Positions 5,944 through 7,841 of a stretch of DNA of 7,841 nt are shown here, one piece after another. The notes beneath the pieces were generated by a model that was not told the DNA's origin, made no database searches, and saw nothing but the letters and a program-made list of their open reading frames with translations. Origin of the DNA: Thermoflexales bacterium (GTDB lineage Bacteria > Chloroflexota > Anaerolineae > Fen-1058); the NCBI GenBank assembly GCA_030834835.1, contig JAUQXD010000568.1, positions 1 through 7,841 on the forward strand, read 5' to 3'. Positions within the stretch are counted from its first letter, which is position 1. Every line of letters starts with the position of its first letter. A program made the translations under genes and the position numbers.

Positions 5944-7263
5944 CTACGGATTATTTGACGCGCCTAACCGCACAATCTTGTTTTGGTTTGCTGCCAGTTT
6001 GACTGTTACGTTGCAGCTATCCACTACCAGCGCCGCGTGATCGATTATCCGGGCATAATCTAGCTGACTGTGCCCGGTGACGATCAATACACAATCAGCC
6101 TGTTCCACCACCACGTCAGTCAGAGCCACCGATTCCAGCGCCAATTTTTCGGGTTGAAACACATCTGGCCCCACGGTAAATTTCGGCACGAACGCGTCGT
6201 GGTAGGACACATTCACTCCGCGCCGCAGCAGCAGTTCGATTACGCGCTCGGCTGGACTATTGCGTGCGTCGTCGATATCACGTTTGAACGCCACACCCAG
6301 CACCAACACCCGGCTGCCCTTCAGTCCCTGCCCGCGCCCCGATAATCCCTGCGACACGAGATCGACGACGTGATATGGCATACTCTCATTGACCTCTGCG
6401 GCCAGATCGATAAAGTTAGTATGGAAGTCGTATTCGCGAGCTTTCCAGGATAGATACAACGGATCGATCGGGATGCAGTGGCCGCCGACGCCGGGTCCGG
6501 GATAGAACGGCATGAAGCCAAACGGTTTGGTCGACGCCGCCCGGATCACTTCCCACACATCCAGCCCCATGCGCTCGCACAACAACGCCAGCTCATTGAC
6601 CAGCGCTATATTGACGCTACGGAAAATATTCTCCAGTAGTTTGGTCATTTCCGCTGCCCGCGCGCTCGACACGATCTCGACCGGCGCGCCGATGCGGCGC
6701 AGTAGATCGGCCGCGCGCTGCGTGGCCTGGGCGGTTACCCCGCCGACCACCTTGGGCGTGTTGATGGCGTTGAATTTCGTATTGCCGGGATCGATGCGCT
6801 CCGGGCTAAATGCCAGATCGAAATCCGCGCCGGCCTTAAGACCTGTCCGTTCCAGGATCGGGCGCACCACTTCATCGGTTGTGCCAGGATACGTGGTGCT
6901 TTGCAGCACGATCAATTGTCCGGCATGCAGCCGTGGCGCGATGCTTTCGGCCGCGCTGATAATGAAGGACAAATCGGGCGCTTTGGCCGCGTCATAAGGC
7001 GTCGGCACGCAGATAAAGATCGCGTCAGCCTGCCGGATATCGTCATAGTCATTCGTGGGGCGCAACAGGCCGGTCTGCACCAGAGCGGCAATGTCAGATG
7101 CGGGCACGTCGGGAATATAGCTGCGCCCGGCCTTCAACTCGGCCACTTTGGTGGCGCTTAATTCGATGCCAATTACGGGCACGCCGCCATGACCAAATGC
7201 GACTGCCAGCGGCAGCCCCACATACCCTAATCCGATAATGGCAACTGTGTTGTCCGTCGTCAA
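5944..7263 (-). CDS. Nucleotide-sugar 6-dehydrogenase (UDP-GlcNAc/UDP-Glc dehydrogenase family)
   Basis: The protein has 439 residues, the usual length. The start is taken as the TTG at 7263, giving M-T-T-D-N-T-V-A-I-I-G; it has a GAGG Shine-Dalgarno 8 nt upstream, 10 nt after the phosphatase stop. An upstream extension in frame overlaps the phosphatase and has no family similarity. An N-terminal Rossmann domain carries GLGYVG (11-16). Other motifs are C-V-P-T-P (85-89), QSTTYPGTT (121-129), AFSPERIDPGN (151-161), K208-L-L-E-N, catalytic Cys263 in GVGGHCIPIDP (258-268), and LGVAFKRDIDDARNSP (322-337) in the C-terminal domain. The family oxidises the C6 hydroxyl of a UDP-sugar to a carboxylate in two NAD-dependent steps through a Cys thioester. 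STTYPGTT with FSPER-x-DPGN resembles the WbpA/WecC group (UDP-N-acetylhexosamine) more than plain UDP-glucose dehydrogenase, but the substrate is not certain. The role is supplying uronic acids for surface polysaccharide in the cytoplasm. Confidence 0.93.
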   Translation of the reverse strand: MTTDNTVAIIGLGYVGLPLAVAFGHGGVPVIGIELSATKVAELKAGRSYIPDVPASDIAALVQTGLLRPTNDYDDIRQADAIFICVPTPYDAAKAPDLSFIISAAESIAPRLHAGQLIVLQSTTYPGTTDEVVRPILERTGLKAGADFDLAFSPERIDPGNTKFNAINTPKVVGGVTAQATQRAADLLRRIGAPVEIVSSARAAEMTKLLENIFRSVNIALVNELALLCERMGLDVWEVIRAASTKPFGFMPFYPGPGVGGHCIPIDPLYLSWKAREYDFHTNFIDLAAEVNESMPYHVVDLVSQGLSGRGQGLKGSRVLVLGVAFKRDIDDARNSPAERVIELLLRRGVNVSYHDAFVPKFTVGPDVFQPEKLALESVALTDVVVEQADCVLIVTGHSQLDYARIIDHAALVVDSCNVTVKLAANQNKIVRLGASNNP

Positions 7264-7273
7264 GATATTCGCC

Positions 7274-7759
7274 TCAGTTTGAATGATTGCCCGCGCCGCG
7301 ATCGGCCAGATCGGCCAATCGGGTGTAGCCGTCTCGCAGGATTTGTTGTAAATCGGCCGCGCACCGCCGATAATCGTCAAGCGTGCCTTGCACCGGGTCG
7401 GTGATATCGAAGGTCTGACCAATCAACTGGCTGATCATGAAGGTTCTGTCGGCGACGTCGGGGAATTCGGCGCGAATGGCTTCCTGATGGTGGCGCGTCA
7501 TGACGAGGATGACGTCGACGCCGCGCAATAGATCACCGTCCAACAGCCGCGATCGGTGACCGCTAATATCGACGTTCTGCTCAGCCATAGTCGCGCGCGC
7601 AAACATCGTCGCCGGGCGCTGATCTTCGGCCCAGGTTCCGGCCGAAGCAACGTGCCAGCGATCGGCTTCGCCCAGCTGCGCGATCTGTCGGTTAAACAGA
7701 CCAGCGGCCATCGGCGATCGACACTGATTCGCGGTACAGACAAACAGGATGTGGCGCAT
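7274..7759 (-). CDS. Low-molecular-weight protein-tyrosine-phosphatase family protein
   Basis: The protein has 161 residues, close to the family's usual 150. The P-loop is at the N-terminus: V-C8-T-A-N-Q-C-R14-S-P, fitting C-x5-R-S with nucleophile Cys8 and phosphate-binding Arg14. SAGTW (39-43) and the G-H-R-S-R block (67-71) are family hallmarks, and the general acid is Asp121 in D-I-T-D-P. Members dephosphorylate tyrosine (Wzb type) or arginine (YwlE/McsB-linked type); arsenate reductases share the fold. The loop residue pattern alone does not settle which. The next gene, 10 nt downstream, makes nucleotide-sugar uronates, which favours a Wzb-like role in exopolysaccharide control, although no Wzc-like kinase is visible. 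The ATG at 7759 gives the exact family N-terminus (M-R-H-I-L-F-V-C), though its Shine-Dalgarno is weak. Confidence 0.92.
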   Translation of the reverse strand: MRHILFVCTANQCRSPMAAGLFNRQIAQLGEADRWHVASAGTWAEDQRPATMFARATMAEQNVDISGHRSRLLDGDLLRGVDVILVMTRHHQEAIRAEFPDVADRTFMISQLIGQTFDITDPVQGTLDDYRRCAADLQQILRDGYTRLADLADRGAGNHSN

Positions 7760-7785
7760 GGCGGGCTCGTGATGGGGCGAGGCGC

Positions 7786-7841
7786 TTATTTGTTGGAAGG
7801 CTCCAGGGAAGCGCCGGTTGAGTCGGCCAGTGGCGCGGCTG
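7786..7841 (-). CDS. Possible C-terminus of an upstream gene (partial)
   Basis: On the minus strand one frame entering from the right edge gives 17 codons (A-A-P-L-A-D-S-T-G-A-S-L-E-P-S-N-K) and a TAA at 7788-7786, 26 nt before the phosphatase ATG. The spacing fits an operon and the Ala/Pro/Ser-rich tail is plausible for a protein end. It is too short to identify, and another frame is also open here, so this is tentative. Confidence 0.35.
   Translation of the reverse strand, partial: AAPLADSTGASLEPSNK

Noticed and set aside
6512..6997. Plus-strand 161-codon open frame
   Set aside because: Antisense to the dehydrogenase core; no recognisable domain.
7264..7422. 53-residue N-terminal extension of the dehydrogenase
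   Set aside because: It overlaps the phosphatase in another frame, and family members begin only a few residues before the GLGYVG motif; the TTG at 7263 has a Shine-Dalgarno.

Overview
The window most resembles the chromosome of a Chloroflexota (Anaerolineae/Chloroflexia-like) bacterium. This is inferred from moderately high GC, large secreted proteins with Thr/Pro-rich linkers, FnIII-like domains of the 'V-x-L-x-x-F-x-A ... ITWETATE' type, and C-termini of the form (I/Y)(F/Y)LP(L/V). The last two features are ones I associate with Chloroflexota exported proteins; no rRNA or marker gene is present to prove it. Every gene I can support lies on the minus strand, so the biological order runs from high to low coordinates.

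Region 1 (7841-5944) looks like a cell-surface polysaccharide operon. It has a possible tail of an upstream gene, a low-molecular-weight protein-tyrosine-phosphatase family protein, and, 10 nt later, a nucleotide-sugar (UDP-GlcNAc/UDP-Glc-type) 6-dehydrogenase that probably starts at a TTG codon.

Region 2 (5943-1681) is the most interesting part. An AT-rich intergenic segment carries a plausible sigma-70-type promoter, followed by a very well-placed Shine-Dalgarno and a 51-codon gene for a peptide that looks like a RiPP precursor. Its leader has a Y-x-x-P-x-I motif, a T-R-A-G sequence marks the likely leader/core junction, and the core is rich in Gly, Pro and Asp. A strong hairpin with a U-rich tail follows. 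Next comes a 1232-residue secreted cysteine peptidase of family C25 (gingipain-like), with propeptide-like N-terminus, catalytic His and Cys in place, and two C-terminal beta-sandwich domains.

Region 3 (1786-1), behind an extended -10 element, is a three-gene unit. It contains a short secreted FnIII-like protein, a PqqD-family protein (the fold used as RiPP recognition element in PQQ and lasso-peptide pathways), and, overlapping it by ATGA, a second secreted FnIII-like protein with a long Thr/Pro-rich stalk that runs off the window. The two FnIII genes are paralogues: about 280 bp is duplicated without gaps at an exact 750-bp offset, on either side of pqqD.

Working hypothesis: a precursor peptide, a PqqD-like recognition protein and a secreted Arg/Lys-type peptidase form part of a peptide modification/maturation or surface-display locus. 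No modification enzyme (lasso cyclase, radical SAM, YcaO, B2-type protease) or transporter is visible. If this is a RiPP cluster, those genes lie beyond position 1 or elsewhere, so the assignment is provisional.
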